Positions 23,531 to 35,645 of a stretch of 64,000 nucleotides of DNA are shown here, one piece after another. The DNA comes from Cryptomeria japonica. Its lineage: Eukaryota > Streptophyta > Pinopsida > Cupressales > Cupressaceae. The notes below the pieces were generated by a model, which saw only the letters and a program-made list of their open reading frames with translations, was not told where the DNA came from and searched no databases. Each line of letters opens with the position of its first letter. The stretch's first letter is position 1. A program made the position numbers and the translations under genes. The stretch is taken from the NCBI RefSeq assembly GCF_030272615.1, contig NC_081409.1, positions 655,122,468 to 655,186,467 on the forward strand, in the 5' to 3' direction.

Positions 23531-23915
23531 TATACCCCTACCCAAGTTCAACTAAGAAGATGTGGAAGCATCAATCTAGTGGACTTCTTTAATATCTTTC
23601 ACTATGGATTGATGAGAAGTGGGCTACTCCTCAGGGAGAATAGCTAAGATGAGGAACACAAAGATGATGAAGATAGAAGATGTCTTTGCACCTTTTTCAT
23701 TGCTATCAAAGGGGGAGAAGAACAATGATAGGGAGAAGTAATGCAAAGGAGGAGAAGAACAAGTGAAGAACATATCAGTACAACATGGTATGATGAGTTC
23801 TTGGTATTCGTCATTAGTTGACTATTTTGGTGTTGCATTATTTTAGTGTTGCCATAAATGCCAAAGGGGGATAATGTTGGTATGTTGCCATAACTGATGA
23901 AGATGATGATGTACC
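23531..23915 (+). mobile_element. Element D: 3' UTR, PPT and start of an LTR
   Basis: Carries CTACTCCTCAGGGAGAATAG and GCCAAAGGGGGATAA followed by TGTTGGTATGTTGCC at 23875, the pattern of a copia-type PPT and LTR start. The LTR is cut at 23915 by CopB. The rest of D is not identified in the window. Confidence 0.6.
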
Positions 23916-25137
23916 TATTAGGATAATCAGTGGACAACTAAGGAGGGGAGGGTGAATTAGTTGTCAACAGATTATGAAAGTTTAAGCGCACAAAACCTTC
24001 TACCGGAATGCGTAAACCAAATACCAGAATAGCAGACATAATAATTAAGCATAAACATAAATCACGTAGCAATTATCATCTATCCAAAACACATAACACC
24101 GATATTTGTACGTGGAAAACCTAGTAAAGGGAAAAACCATAGTGGGAAGCCTACCCACAGTCAAATAATACTTATGTAGTAAGTATGTGAATACAATAGT
24201 ATGGGCCTACACATGCAGGAAGCCACACTGTCTATAACACACTCCTCGTCACAAAAGGAGCCTCACTAACTACAAAAGAAATCTAGACTATAATTTGGAA
24301 AGATGAATGAACTGCAAGAATAACATCTCCTATGCTTGAGTACAATTGGTTAAGCTCAATATCAGAGGTATAAAACCTCTTCACAATCCCAATTTGATCA
24401 CCTATGATTGACCAAATCCTCTACATATGATTACAACTTTATTCGCACATAGATAATCCCATCCATGATCTACAAAAAGATCTTACATCATATATATACT
24501 AACCTGGGACCTAAACAATTAAGTCAGCCACCTAAAAGATAATACAATAAATTCATTACATAAATTCTCAAACCAAATTATAAACCAAGTCGGCCTAAGA
24601 TCGAAACAACATAAACCAATCAATAAATCCAACCGGTAATGCATCGGGAGAATCCACCAACATGTTATACAAACTGGTCCATAACCTAGTAGAATAAGAT
24701 CAGACCTAAAATAGGTCTCCATAAGACAAATTCAACACCACCGATCAACTAGAACACAAACATGATAACCATTAGCATCCTAATAACCTTGTAGAAGTTG
24801 CACCAACACCACTTATCGGATCCATCAAAAGATATTCAACAAAGCTTTGTTAGTAAAACCCTTATCGGTAACCAAAAGGCCTACTAGAACAAAATATAGC
24901 TTTCAGATCATCAAATCCTAAGCCAAGTGAAAGTGATATGCATCAGGAATACATAATTAACCAATCCAAAATAATTCTAGTAGTTTGAACATACCACAGA
25001 ATACTAGAGACAAATCTCCTGATCATTATCAAAGTCCAACCACTCTACCGGAAGTTGATACACAACCAAATAGCTAGTGTTGACATCAATGCCAAACATC
25101 AATGCAACACATAATCAATTCCTCCAAAATGCCAACA
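23916..25137 (-). repeat. CopB 3' LTR
   Basis: 1222 bp; on the plus strand starts TATTAGGATAATCAGTGG (outer TG changed to TA) and ends CCAAAATGCCAACA. It pairs with 47576-48799. Confidence 0.9.
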
Positions 25138-25526
25138 ATATCCCCCTTTGGCATTTATGGCAACACTAGATGTGAAAAACATCCAAGTGCCAAGAAATGC
25201 CAAACAAGTCTCCCCCAATGGAAGACAACCAACAATCTCCAAAAAATGATATAACAATGAAATTTTGAACTCTCCCTGTGAAACATATCTCTATTAAGCT
25301 CTGATCTCATCTTTTGACTTTTATACCTATTAAGCTCTATTTTTCACACATATCTCTCCCCCTTTGACATCAATGCCAGAAATCTAACATAAGCATCAAA
25401 GAAAAATCATAAAACCTCTTAACCACACAACTGACTACTCCTGGTGAGTAGTAGCATCAACACATCAATCCAAGATGAATAATAGCTCTAATAAATGCCT
25501 ATCAGACTAATGCCAATCCAAATTAC
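25138..25526 (-). promoter_or_regulatory. CopB PPT and 3' UTR
   Basis: Minus-strand GCCAAAGGGGGATAT directly precedes the 3' LTR. The rest is untranslated and is also present beyond the other LTR (48800-49200). Confidence 0.8.
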
Positions 25527-28517
25527 TCAAGTTTCTACCATAGGGGCAAAAATCCCCAATCTATCTCTGAAGTACTCAAATGATTCATTTGGAAAAGGTT
25601 TAGTGAAAATATCCACAATCTTCTCTTTAGTGTTCACATAAACCAATCTGACTTTATTTTCTTCCACCTTCTCCTTCAAAAAGTTATACTTGATAGAAAT
25701 GTGCTTTGTCTTAGAATGAAATATTGGATTCTTTGATATGTCAATAGCAACAGAGTTATCATAGTGAATAACTACCGGTTTATTACAATCTACCCTTATA
25801 TCCTTCAACATTTTCTTCATCCATAGAGCTTGTGTATAGTTAGTAGCAGCAGCAACATTCTCAGCTTTAGCAGTAGATAAAGAAGTACATGACTAGTTCT
25901 TGTTGATCCCTGAAACAAGTTTCTTTCCAAGAAAGAAAGCTCCACTAGATTTACTCTTCTGGTCATCAACATCTCCAGCCAAATCTGCATCTGTATATGC
26001 ACATAGTGTAAAGTCATCATCTTTAGGATACCATAAACCATACTCAGTTGTTCCCTGCAAATACCTGAAAATCCTTTTCACCGCACTCTCATGATTCTCT
26101 CTAGGATCACTCTAATATCTTGATACAATACAAACTAATTTCATTATATTTAGTCTAGTCTAAGTCAAATATAAGAAGCCTCCAATCATAGATTTATACC
26201 TTGTAGGATTTACCAAAGTTGTTATATCTTTCTTTGTGAATTTCTCACTTGTAACCATAGAAGTACTAACCGGTTTAGAATTTTCCATACCAAATTTCTT
26301 CAACAACTCTCTAGCATACTTAGTTTGATAGATGAAAATACCTTTATCAGTCTAAGTAATCTGCAAACCTAAGAAAAATCTCATCTCTCCAATCATATAC
26401 ATCTCAAATTCATTCTTCATATTATCAGAGAATTCCATACATACCTTATCCTCACCTTCAAAAATGATATCATCAACAAAGACTTCAATAATCAATATGT
26501 CATCATCAATGATCTTATAATACAAGTTACTATCAGCATTACCTTTAGTGAAACCAATCTTCACAAGATATTTGTCCAATCTAGCATACTAAGCTCTAGG
26601 GGCTTGTTTTAATCCATATAAATCTTTCCTTAACCTGCAAACCATGTTTTTGTCATCTGAAAATGAAAATCCATCAAGTTGCTCAATGTAAAAATCCTCT
26701 TCAAGATCTCCATTCATAAATGCACACTTGACATCCATCTGATAAACCTTGTATTTCTTATGTGCAACATAAGAAATAAATAATCTCATAGCTTCAATCT
26801 TAGCTACCATAGCAAAAGTCTCATCATAATCAATTCCTTCCTTCTGAGAATAACCTTTACATACCAATCTAGCCTTGTTCCTCACAACTTGTCCATCTTC
26901 AATTAGTTTATTCCTAAAAAACCCATTTAGTTCCAATAACATTCTTATTTTTAGGCCAAGGAACTAAAGTCCATGTGTTGTTCTTTTCTATTTGATCTAA
27001 TTCTTCTTCCATAGTTTTCATCCAACATTCATCTTTACAAGCCTCAATTACTGATGTTGGATCAAACATACCTCTTCAACTATGAACCTTCTTCTTTTCA
27101 TCACTCATTTGTTCTTATCTCCAATGTTCTAATCTTTTGAATGATTTAGTCTTACATACCTACAAGTCTTTTGACTTTCTATTTCTCTACTCTCATCTTT
27201 AGTTATAGTTGAATTTTTTGATACTATTGGGGTAATTGGTTCAACATTCAGTTTTGCTACAAGTGCTACCAGTTCAATTATGATCATTTCCACTTCCAAT
27301 TATCTCTCATAAGTTTTGATTTGATCTTTGTATTGCTCATCCACCTTGACATTAGCACTCTCCACAATTCTCTATAATATTTTTTTATAACATTTATATG
27401 CTTTTCTTTCATTAGAATAACCAATAAATATTCCTTCATCACATCTAGGATCAAACTTTCCAATGGAATAATCTCTTTTGATATAGCATTTACTACCAAA
27501 GATTCTAAAATACTTAACTATAGGTGTATGACCAAACCATAACTCATAAGGTATCTTATTGGTGTCTCCCTTGATATGAACTTTGTTGAATGTGTACACC
27601 ATCATGCTAACAAATTCTTTCCAATAGCTATGAGGCAAATTAGCTTCCATCATCATAGTTATAGTTGCATCTAAGATAGTTTTTTTCTTCCTTTCCACTA
27701 TACCATTCTATTGATGTGTCTAGGGTGCACACAATTGTCTCCTTATACCATGCTTCTCACAATAGCTATTAAATTCACCGGATGTGAATTCACCACCCTG
27801 ATCTAACCTTAAGCATTTAATCTTGAACCCTATCTTTGTCTCAACCTTAGCTTTAAAGATCTTAATCTTTTCAAAGGCTTCAAATTTCTCTCTTATAAAA
27901 GTAACCCACATCATTCTAGAATAGTCATCAATGATTAGCATGAAATATCTATCACCCTGAAAAAATTTTATTCTAGAAGTACCATACAAATCGGTATGAA
28001 TAAGATAAATAAAATCATTATATTTATCTTGTATACTCTTAAAAGAAGTTCTAACTTTCTTACCCATTTGACATTCCTTACACATTGGATTATAGGGCTT
28101 CATAATCTTAGGTATATCTCTAACTACCTTAGTTGAACTGATACTTACAATGCAATCAAAATTCACATGAAAAAACCTCTTATGCCATAGCCAACTCTCA
28201 TCAATATGTGCAATCAAACATGTCTTCTCACCAGAGTTCAAATGAAATATGTTACCTTTAGTCTGAGTACCGGTTGCAATCTCCAATCCAAATCTATTAA
28301 TGATTTTGCATCCTCCATCCTTGAACTATAGTTTAAATCCCTTATCCACCAATTATCCTACAATCAAAATATTATAACTTAAACCTTCAACATAATAAGA
28401 ATTATCAGTATTATGCTTAACATCCAATGATATATTTCCTCTTCCTATAATCATACATGCTTTGTCATCTCCAAATCTAGCCAGACCGCCATCAAATTCT
28501 TGCAAAGATAGAAACTT
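25527..28517 (-). pseudogene. pol: CopB Pol: protease end, integrase, RT, RNase H
   Basis: Nearly all recognisable blocks are in one frame, with stops near 28350, 27717, 26940, 26586, 26349, 26100 and 25890. The protease-side segment KFLSLQEFDGGLARFGDDKAC begins at the Tat junction. The integrase has the His/Cys finger (HVNFDCI...CKECQMGKK), core residues DDYSRMMW and LDQGGEF, and ERKKKTILDATIT. The RT catalytic loop is VFVDDIIF (~26470). The RNase H has TDADLAGD and DNSVAI. The end GIFAPMVET corresponds to the CopA pol end. Broken by stops, so non-functional. Confidence 0.85.
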
Positions 28518-28522
28518 CCTTT

Positions 28523-30074
28523 TGTACGTTAGGAAATAGGAAATCATCACAAACAAGATAAATGTAATAATCTAGCTCAATCATTCAATCACAAAAACTC
28601 ATTGCAATGAATCTATCCTAAACAACACTCAATAGAGACATGAAACAAAAACATTCAAAAGCAAAGAAATTATGCAAACCATAGACACGATTTGAATGCT
28701 CCTTCATGCGGCTCCATTGTTCTTCTTTCCTCTTCAAATGAGTGTGGATCTCACCTACAAGTGCACATACATAATTGAAAGCAAGATTGACATTGATTAT
28801 TGATCAAGAGTACTAGAAGCATAAATTCGATAGCCTGATTACCAATTATTATTAAGGGATTTGATTGAAGAAATTCATCCACTTTATAGAAGAATTGGAG
28901 AGATGACAAGATTAGCATGATTCAATTCAAATGGAAGATGCAAATAAATTATGTCAATTATGACAAATTATGATAAATTATGCACTTTCTATGCAAAATT
29001 TATTGATTGATAATTTATAACAAATTATGACAACTTCTATGTCAAAATTGATTGATTGTCAATTATGACAAATTTATGACAAATTGACATGTCATTTCCA
29101 TGAATTTGGGAGAGAAATAGAAGGAAATTGAAATTAGGAATTAGAAAATTAAGAAATTAGGAAATTGATGGAAATTAAAAATTAGGTAAATTAGTTAATA
29201 ATTTGTCATTTATTAATTAATTCACAAAAAGGAATAATTAGCCAATTAAATGAACATTTAATTGCAATGAGAAGACTTAGGATAAATAAACAATTTATTA
29301 ATCCTAAAGGAAGAAAAGACACACACAAGGTTAAATGATTAAATCATGAAACCCTAGAAGATGAATTAGGTCTTGATGAAAGATAATTGACTCGATCATG
29401 ATTTGATTTTGGATTGATAAAGGACCAATGTGATAAATGATTTGATTGATAAATGCGCCAATTGACAAGGAACAATGACAAATTGATCCAAATTGACATA
29501 ATTGAGACAGACAACGATCGATGACAAATCGATCGCAAAATGACAAGATCGAACATGATGACAAGAGATGATGATAAATAGATTGCAAAATGACAGGATT
29601 GAAAATGACCACGATCAATGATGAATTGATCGCAAAATGACAAGATCGAACATGACAACGACCGATGACAAATTGATCGTTAAACGACAAGATTGAAGGA
29701 TTGATGATAAATCGATCGCCAGATGACAAGATTGATAAGAGGACAACGATCGATGACAAATTGATCGCAAGATTGACAGAAGGACAAAACCCTAATTAGG
29801 ATTGACGATGTCCAAAATGATGACAAATAAGCATGCACATTGATGCAATAGGATAAGATCGATTAAAATCATGGCTGGATAGTGTTGTCAACAAGACCAA
29901 ATTCTAGAACGAGATAAATGAAGAATGTAGAAGAATGAATCAATGTTCACAAATGATAAAAACCAAGTATGAATCATAGGAGAAATGTTAATGCGACGCA
30001 CAAACCTAAAATGAGGCAATGCGCAAATGTTAAAGTATGACTTCACAAGCGTTGACCATTTTTAGGTGTCTACA
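28523..30074 (-). repeat. Tat element 3' LTR
   Basis: 1552 bp, on the plus strand TGTACGTTAGG...GGTGTCTACA. Its middle (29470-29790) is a degenerate array of GATCGATGACAAATCGATCG-like blocks with intervening AAAATGACAAGATCGAA. Minus-strand ORFs read across this array are repeat artefacts. Confidence 0.95.
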
Positions 30075-30091
30075 TTTTGCCCCTCTTTGAG
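30075..30091 (-). promoter_or_regulatory. Tat element polypurine tract
   Basis: Minus-strand CTCAAAGAGGGGCAAAA directly before the 3' LTR start TGTAGACACC. Confidence 0.92.
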
Positions 30092-30913
30092 ACAATGCGA
30101 TTTTAAGCATTGTTTCAAAGAACTTAATGAAAATGCCCTAGACAATAATAATGACATATGCATGCGCCCTCGAGGAATTGGCCGGAAATGTCGAGAAAAG
30201 AGGCCAATTGATAGATAAAAATGATAGGATCGAACGGATTGACAATCGGATACCGGATGCATGAAGGACCAGCAACTGAAGATGTAAAGGACCACAACCA
30301 ACATAAGATGGAGAGAGTGCACGTCCATCTATGTACTGACAAAGAGCTATAAATGAGGCCAAGAGAGTGAAAAAGTGCTCATTTGCACTAGATAAAGAGG
30401 AGGATTTGTTGCTCTGGACAAGGACACTTGCAGATAGATGGCGAACATTCCAATGGCGGATCACTTTGGGGAACGCGTACGCACATTCAGATGACCGGAC
30501 GATGTAGGAGCAGTGGTATGGATTGCAAATACCCATGTTTTCAATTTCATGAATTTTGATTGCTTGCGGGGCATTGCGGGGCCCACAGGGGATGCAGAAA
30601 AGGACTCCTGTGCTTGTGCAGGGTGAATCCTACGCTTGTGTAGGGTCTTCTATGCTTGTGTAGGGAGACATAGGTGCAGGTTACCTGACACAGGCACAGG
30701 TTACCTTACACAGGCGCAATTGTGCAATGCAAACCCTAATTTTGGTCAAAATGACATGCAAATGATCCGGAAAAGGGGGATAAGGGTAGGATAGGTCAGA
30801 TGAGATGAAAAACACCCTGATTAGACATGAAAATGAGAAAATGCAACCCGTAGGAGCAAACCCTAAAACTGACAAAATGTGCCCCAATTTTGATGCAGAG
30901 TCGATAGTATCCG
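30092..30913. other. Tat 3' untranslated region with 20-bp periodic repeats
   Basis: No supported coding region. At about 30611-30720 there are six imperfect copies of a ~20-bp motif. Three read GCTTGTGYAGGG and three read as the reverse type (ACAGGCRCAGG). The same motif forms an array near the primer site at 44502-44615. Confidence 0.65.
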
Positions 30914-32710
30914 TTGATCACACGAGAGAACCGACCAGATTGCTTCATGCTACGACATAGACTCAGGAGCACAGAGAGAGATACCTTAGCAGGACTTGGG
31001 ATATACTATGTCACATTCATGCCCGAGATTAGGGCAAACACAGGACTGCTTACCACATTGGCAGAGCGATGGCATTCAGAGACTTCCTCCTTCCATCTGG
31101 CGACTGGAGAGGCGACGGTGACACTGGAGGATGTATGGCGTATCCTCCGCATTCTGATTCATGGAGAGATGATAGAGTATGACCCAGTGATAGGGAGAGA
31201 TGCATTGTGCAGATTGTTTGAGTGCAATGCAGATGACCTGGATATTGTCAAGAGGGAGATTGGCTGGGAGACTATGGCATCAGAGTATGATCGACGATAT
31301 GTGGTGATAGCCGTGGTGATACCATGCCTACTAGCAGGAGATAGACGAGGACATAGATTCCCTATTGGATGGGGAAGAGTGCTAGAGCAGATGGCGATAG
31401 AGGGGACAGTGTACGCATGGGGACCATGTGTACTGGCTATGCTCTATTTTCAGCTACATCAGATAGCATATCAGGGAGTGCAGAGATTGAGCTGTGGAGT
31501 CACATTGCTACAGGTATGGGCATTTGAGCACATAGCCATATGTCAACCAATTACAGATAGACAGGTAGTACCACACTGACCATATGTGTATTGCTATGGG
31601 GGAGCACTGAGATAGGGTCCTTTTGGATACATATTATATTGGTGACATGAGCTAGATCGACTGAGAGAGTTCATATGGAGGCCATATCATGATTGTCCGG
31701 GATGGTCAGATGACAGTGAGGAGTTACCATATTGTAGATAGGAGAGGTACTTGATTGGGCAACCAGTGAATCACCAGAGAGTAATTGAGCTGTACCTGCC
31801 AGAGAGAGTCAGATGACAGTTTGGAGAGAGGCAGGATGTACCCAGGAGGACTGCACACTTTGCTCGATCTCACAGAGAGACGAGTCAGTGGGGGAGTATG
31901 ATTCAGCCACACATAGCATATGCGGACTTCTCACAGCTACAACAGAGATAGTGGGATTGGAGATCAGATGTGATAGACATCAGGACGATAGATGAGTATG
32001 AGAGATGGTTTGCACGACGGCGGCCAGTGCCATTGACAGATCCGGATATTCTTGTACCGAGGCGATAGGAGGACTTCCCACTCATAGGAGAGGAGGAGGG
32101 AGATGATGAGGATGAGGAGGATGAGGACGGGGATGAGGATGAGGATGAGGATAGGGATGACGATAGAGATGAGGATGGCAGGGATGAGGAGGATAGAGAT
32201 GAGGAGGATGAGCCAGATGCAGGTGAGCATGAGGCATTACAGGACATACCCATAGAGCCAGAGACAACTAGGACAGAGGAGATGGAGATATTCAAGGCTA
32301 CCATAGTGAGTCAGCAGGATCACATTGAGACTTTAGAGAGACAACATGATCAGTTCAGAGTGGAGATAGCTAGACTCACAGCGGCTCGAGATGCAGTGAT
32401 GGCTCAGGCACAGCGAGAGGAACAGAGAGTCACTGAGTATATTGGGTCGATTCGGGATGCTAGTGTACGGGAGCTAGGACAGATGCTGGTAGAGACTGGA
32501 GAGGAGATACGCCATTGGAGGAGACTATATGAGAGTGCAGTTCCACCAGAGCAGAGAGCACCTTCATATCGGGCACGATCGAGGATAGAGAGTAGGGCAC
32601 GCTCTCGGAGGTCATTGAGCAGCATGGGGGTGAGTGGACCTATGAGACCACCATAGCCAGGACCAAGACGGACATCATCCGCAAGACCTTGCAAGGATGA
32701 GGAGGACTGA
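30914..32710 (+). pseudogene. Antisense plant-mobile-domain (PMD) ORF of the Tat element
   Basis: A single plus-strand frame, opposite to gag-pol, holds a PMD-type protein: GLLTTLAERWHSETSSFHL then TVTLEDVWRIL and GWGRVLEQMA. PMD proteins (MAIN/MAIL1 relatives) are known both as plant nuclear factors and as transposon passengers. The frame opens with TTG at 30914 after a TAG at 30905; the first ATG is 30947, and the true start may lie upstream in another frame (ATG near 30876). It has stops at 31577 (TGA), 31613 (TAG), 31643 (TGA), 31739 (TAG), 31814 (TGA), 31949 (TAG), 32066 (TAG) and 32654 (TAG). I see no frameshift. After the PMD come an acidic Asp/Glu run (~32080-32215), a coiled coil (~32280-32430) and an Arg/Ser tail (~32570-32620). 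The next stop after 32654 is a TGA near 32708. Confidence 0.85.
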
Positions 32711-34457
32711 GGGAGCACCCAGTGATAGAGGCACGTGCTCCTTAGACAGACAGTGGACATTATGTAGTTTGACATTTTGTAGTCAGCCTGCGGGCCATAC
32801 TTAGGACAGACAGTCCGATTTTGTACTCCGATATTATGATGATATATGATATGATATACATCGATATGATGAGATGCAAACGACTTATGTGATTTTCCCT
32901 ATATGGATGCCTTATGCACTGTTTATGTACCTTTGTGGAATATGTATGGATGTATATATGTTTTTCTGCTTATGCATTTTTGATGCATTTATAATATGAA
33001 ATGGATAAGATGCGTGATATGATGTGAATGTAATGCAAGTGTACTAACCAAATGGATGCAGGATGCAGCATATGTGTGCGGGGAAATCAGAGCACTAGAC
33101 CGAACTGACTATCCGAACTAATGGAAGAAATGTTAGGAAGAAGAAATGAGACAGAAGACAGTTAAAGATGAAGAAAACTTGCTTTCAGTAATGCACTTTG
33201 TAGGTGAGAACCTTTATTTTTATGTAGCAAAATGGATGCGTAGCATCATGGCATTGAAGGCCAGAGCTGAAATGCAACCCTTTTTGCAAAAGACAGACAC
33301 ATCACAGACAAACAACAATCACAATCAAGAAAAGGACCATGATCCATCCTGGTCACTCTAAATCACTCAGTGACATCATCGAGCAACATAGGAACATGAC
33401 CGAAGCCAAAGATAAATCAATAAAAAGATAAGATGCACAAATTCCAACAAATCAAACAAACATCTTGATCTTCATTGTCAAAAGTTGAAAGTGCGGATAG
33501 GACGATCATGCTGTCTGGTTTCAGGACATGTGGTACCCCGTCTAAGACAGGACACAGTCTGGTTTCGAGTATACCACACCCTGTATAAGACCCATGATAA
33601 TGTGCCAAGGAAAAATGATTTTGATGGTACTGTTCGATTGATAAGACAATTTTGATCAGTTTGAATGTTTGGTTTGAGTAAAAAGGTTCATCTGTTAACG
33701 CATGATTTCATTAAAGCACAGGGTTTAATTGTGAGTGTCATTGGATGTATGCTCAACGATCTGTCTATGCACAAAAAGAGATCCTTTATTGCAAAATGCG
33801 TGTTTTTGGATTTTAATGTTTTGAAATGTTTTTGTTCATTTTTTCAGGACTTTTTATGATTTTTTTTAGAGATTTTCATTTTTTCAATTTTTAGATATTT
33901 CTTCAGGACTTTAGTCGATTTTTTTTTAGGGAGTTTTTTCAGGACATTTTCAATTTTTTTTGAATTTTTTCAGGACTTTATTTGATTTTTTTAAGAGATT
34001 TTTTCAGGACATTTTTAAATGCAAAAGTTCCAGTGATCGATCATGACAAGGGAACGCACCCAATGTGCATCGGAAAGACATACATAGACCGGGACCAAAA
34101 CATATGGACAAAGAACCAGGGTATGTAAGACAATGATGTTGACCAATAACGAGCCTGAAATAGGACATCGGGTCAAGACAAAGATAGACATGAGGAACCG
34201 GCCGAGAAAAAACATAGCTTAAAGGTCATGATAGATGATGGAGCAACGATCTCATTTTACACATGGTGCCTATTTGCCAGGTTTTCACCAAGGTACTTGC
34301 CCCAAGCGCCTGTTTGCCAGGTTTTCACTAGAGGGCAAATCATTTTTCTTTGCTCTTTTTTTTTTGCTCTTTTCCTTTTTTCTCTTTTTTCATTTTTTTG
34401 TATTTTTCATTTTTTGTATTTTTTCAGGATCATATTTGAAGAAGTACTGATAGAAAA
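32711..34457. other. Tat spacer between antisense ORF and integrase, with T-rich repeats
   Basis: No supported gene. 33836-34015 is a low-complexity tract with repeated TTTTTTCAGGAC blocks on the plus strand. 34265-34335 holds two copies of TTTGCCAGGTTTTCAC about 41 bp apart. ORFs of 60-101 codons here are composition artefacts. Confidence 0.6.
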
Positions 34458-35645
34458 TTATGCCCAGTACTTGCGAAGATGCATGCTGTTTATAGGATCA
34501 GACAGAGGTTCACCTTCCGGGGTAGCAAGCTGATATGCCCCCAAGCCATATGCTGTAGTTACTATGAAAGGACCAACCCAATTAGGTTCAAATTTACCTT
34601 TGATGATGTCAGTAGACTGTGCATTCTTAGGGTTTGCCTTTAAAACCAGGTCTCCCACTTCGAAGTGTCGCCCTTTGACCTTCTTATTATAAGAGCGACG
34701 AAGACGGTTTTGATATGCTTGCAAATGTGTCAGAGCTGTCTGACGTTTCTCATCTAACATCTCAAGCTGATGCAACTGAGAGACTCTGTGTGTCTCGTCA
34801 TCAATCAGATATTGCAAGGAAACACGCAAGGAAGGAATCTCCACCTCCAAAGGTAAAATAGCCTCTGCACCATACACCAAGGAATAAGGTGTTGCGCCAG
34901 TAGGTGTGCGGATAGAAGTGCGATAAGCCCATAGTGCTGGATTCAGCTGTACATGCCAATCTCGACTAGCATCATTGACAACCTTTTTCAGGATCTTGAT
35001 AATGGTTTTATTTGATGCTTCAGCTTGACCATTCCCCTGTGGATAGTATGGACTGGAGAAATGGTGTTGGATATGAAACTTTGCACAAAGCTCTTTAACA
35101 TCTTTATTCTTGAAAGGACGACCATTATCAGTAACTATGGCAAGGGGAACCCCATACCGGCATATGATATAATTTAGCAAGAATTTTGAAATTTGGACAC
35201 CCGTGATATAGGTCATGGGGATAGCCTCGATCCACTTTGTAAAATACTCTGTGGCTGTAATGATGAACTTGTGTCCATTTGCAGAGGTCAGGTGAATCTT
35301 GCCAATAAGATCCAATCCCCATTGAGAAAAAGGCCACGGAGATATGACAGAATGAAGCTCTTGGGCTGGTGCATGAATATAGTTTCCATGAATCTGGCAT
35401 TTGTAGCACTTCTTAACAAAATCATGAACATCTTTTTCCAGAGTGGGCCAATAATACCTAGCATGAATCAACTTTTTAGCTAAGCTTAGACCATTGAAAT
35501 GGCCCCCACATATACCATCGTGAACCTCGTGTAAAGTCATTTGTGCTTCGTCAGAATCCAAACACCTGAGGAGGGTATGGTCAAAGGAACGGCAGTAAAG
35601 GGTGTCGGCGATGATGACATATTTGGCTATCTGTCGGATAAAGGC
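34458..35645 (-). pseudogene. int: Tat integrase
   Basis: The open frame from 35561 to the TAA-type end at 34458 holds the whole catalytic enzyme and is in frame with the rest of pol; only an upstream TGA at 35646-35648 separates it. The zinc finger is complete (HDGICGGH...CYKC). The core residues are WGLDLIG, VTDNGRPF and YYPQGNGQAE, so the D-D-E set is present. The GPF/Y region is WVGPFIV and no chromodomain follows. This is the best-preserved enzyme of the window, though it would need read-through of stops upstream to be made as a polyprotein. Confidence 0.93.

Noticed and set aside
29331-29759. Minus-strand ORFs of 104-142 codons in the Tat LTR, and their twins at 45548-46006
   Set aside because: They read through the GATCGATC-rich repeats of an LTR and appear in both LTRs. 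The Ser/Ile/Cys periodicity is that of the repeat, not of a protein family.
34228-34533. Phe-rich 101-codon plus-strand ORF
   Set aside because: Product of a T-rich low-complexity tract overlapping the integrase end on the other strand.
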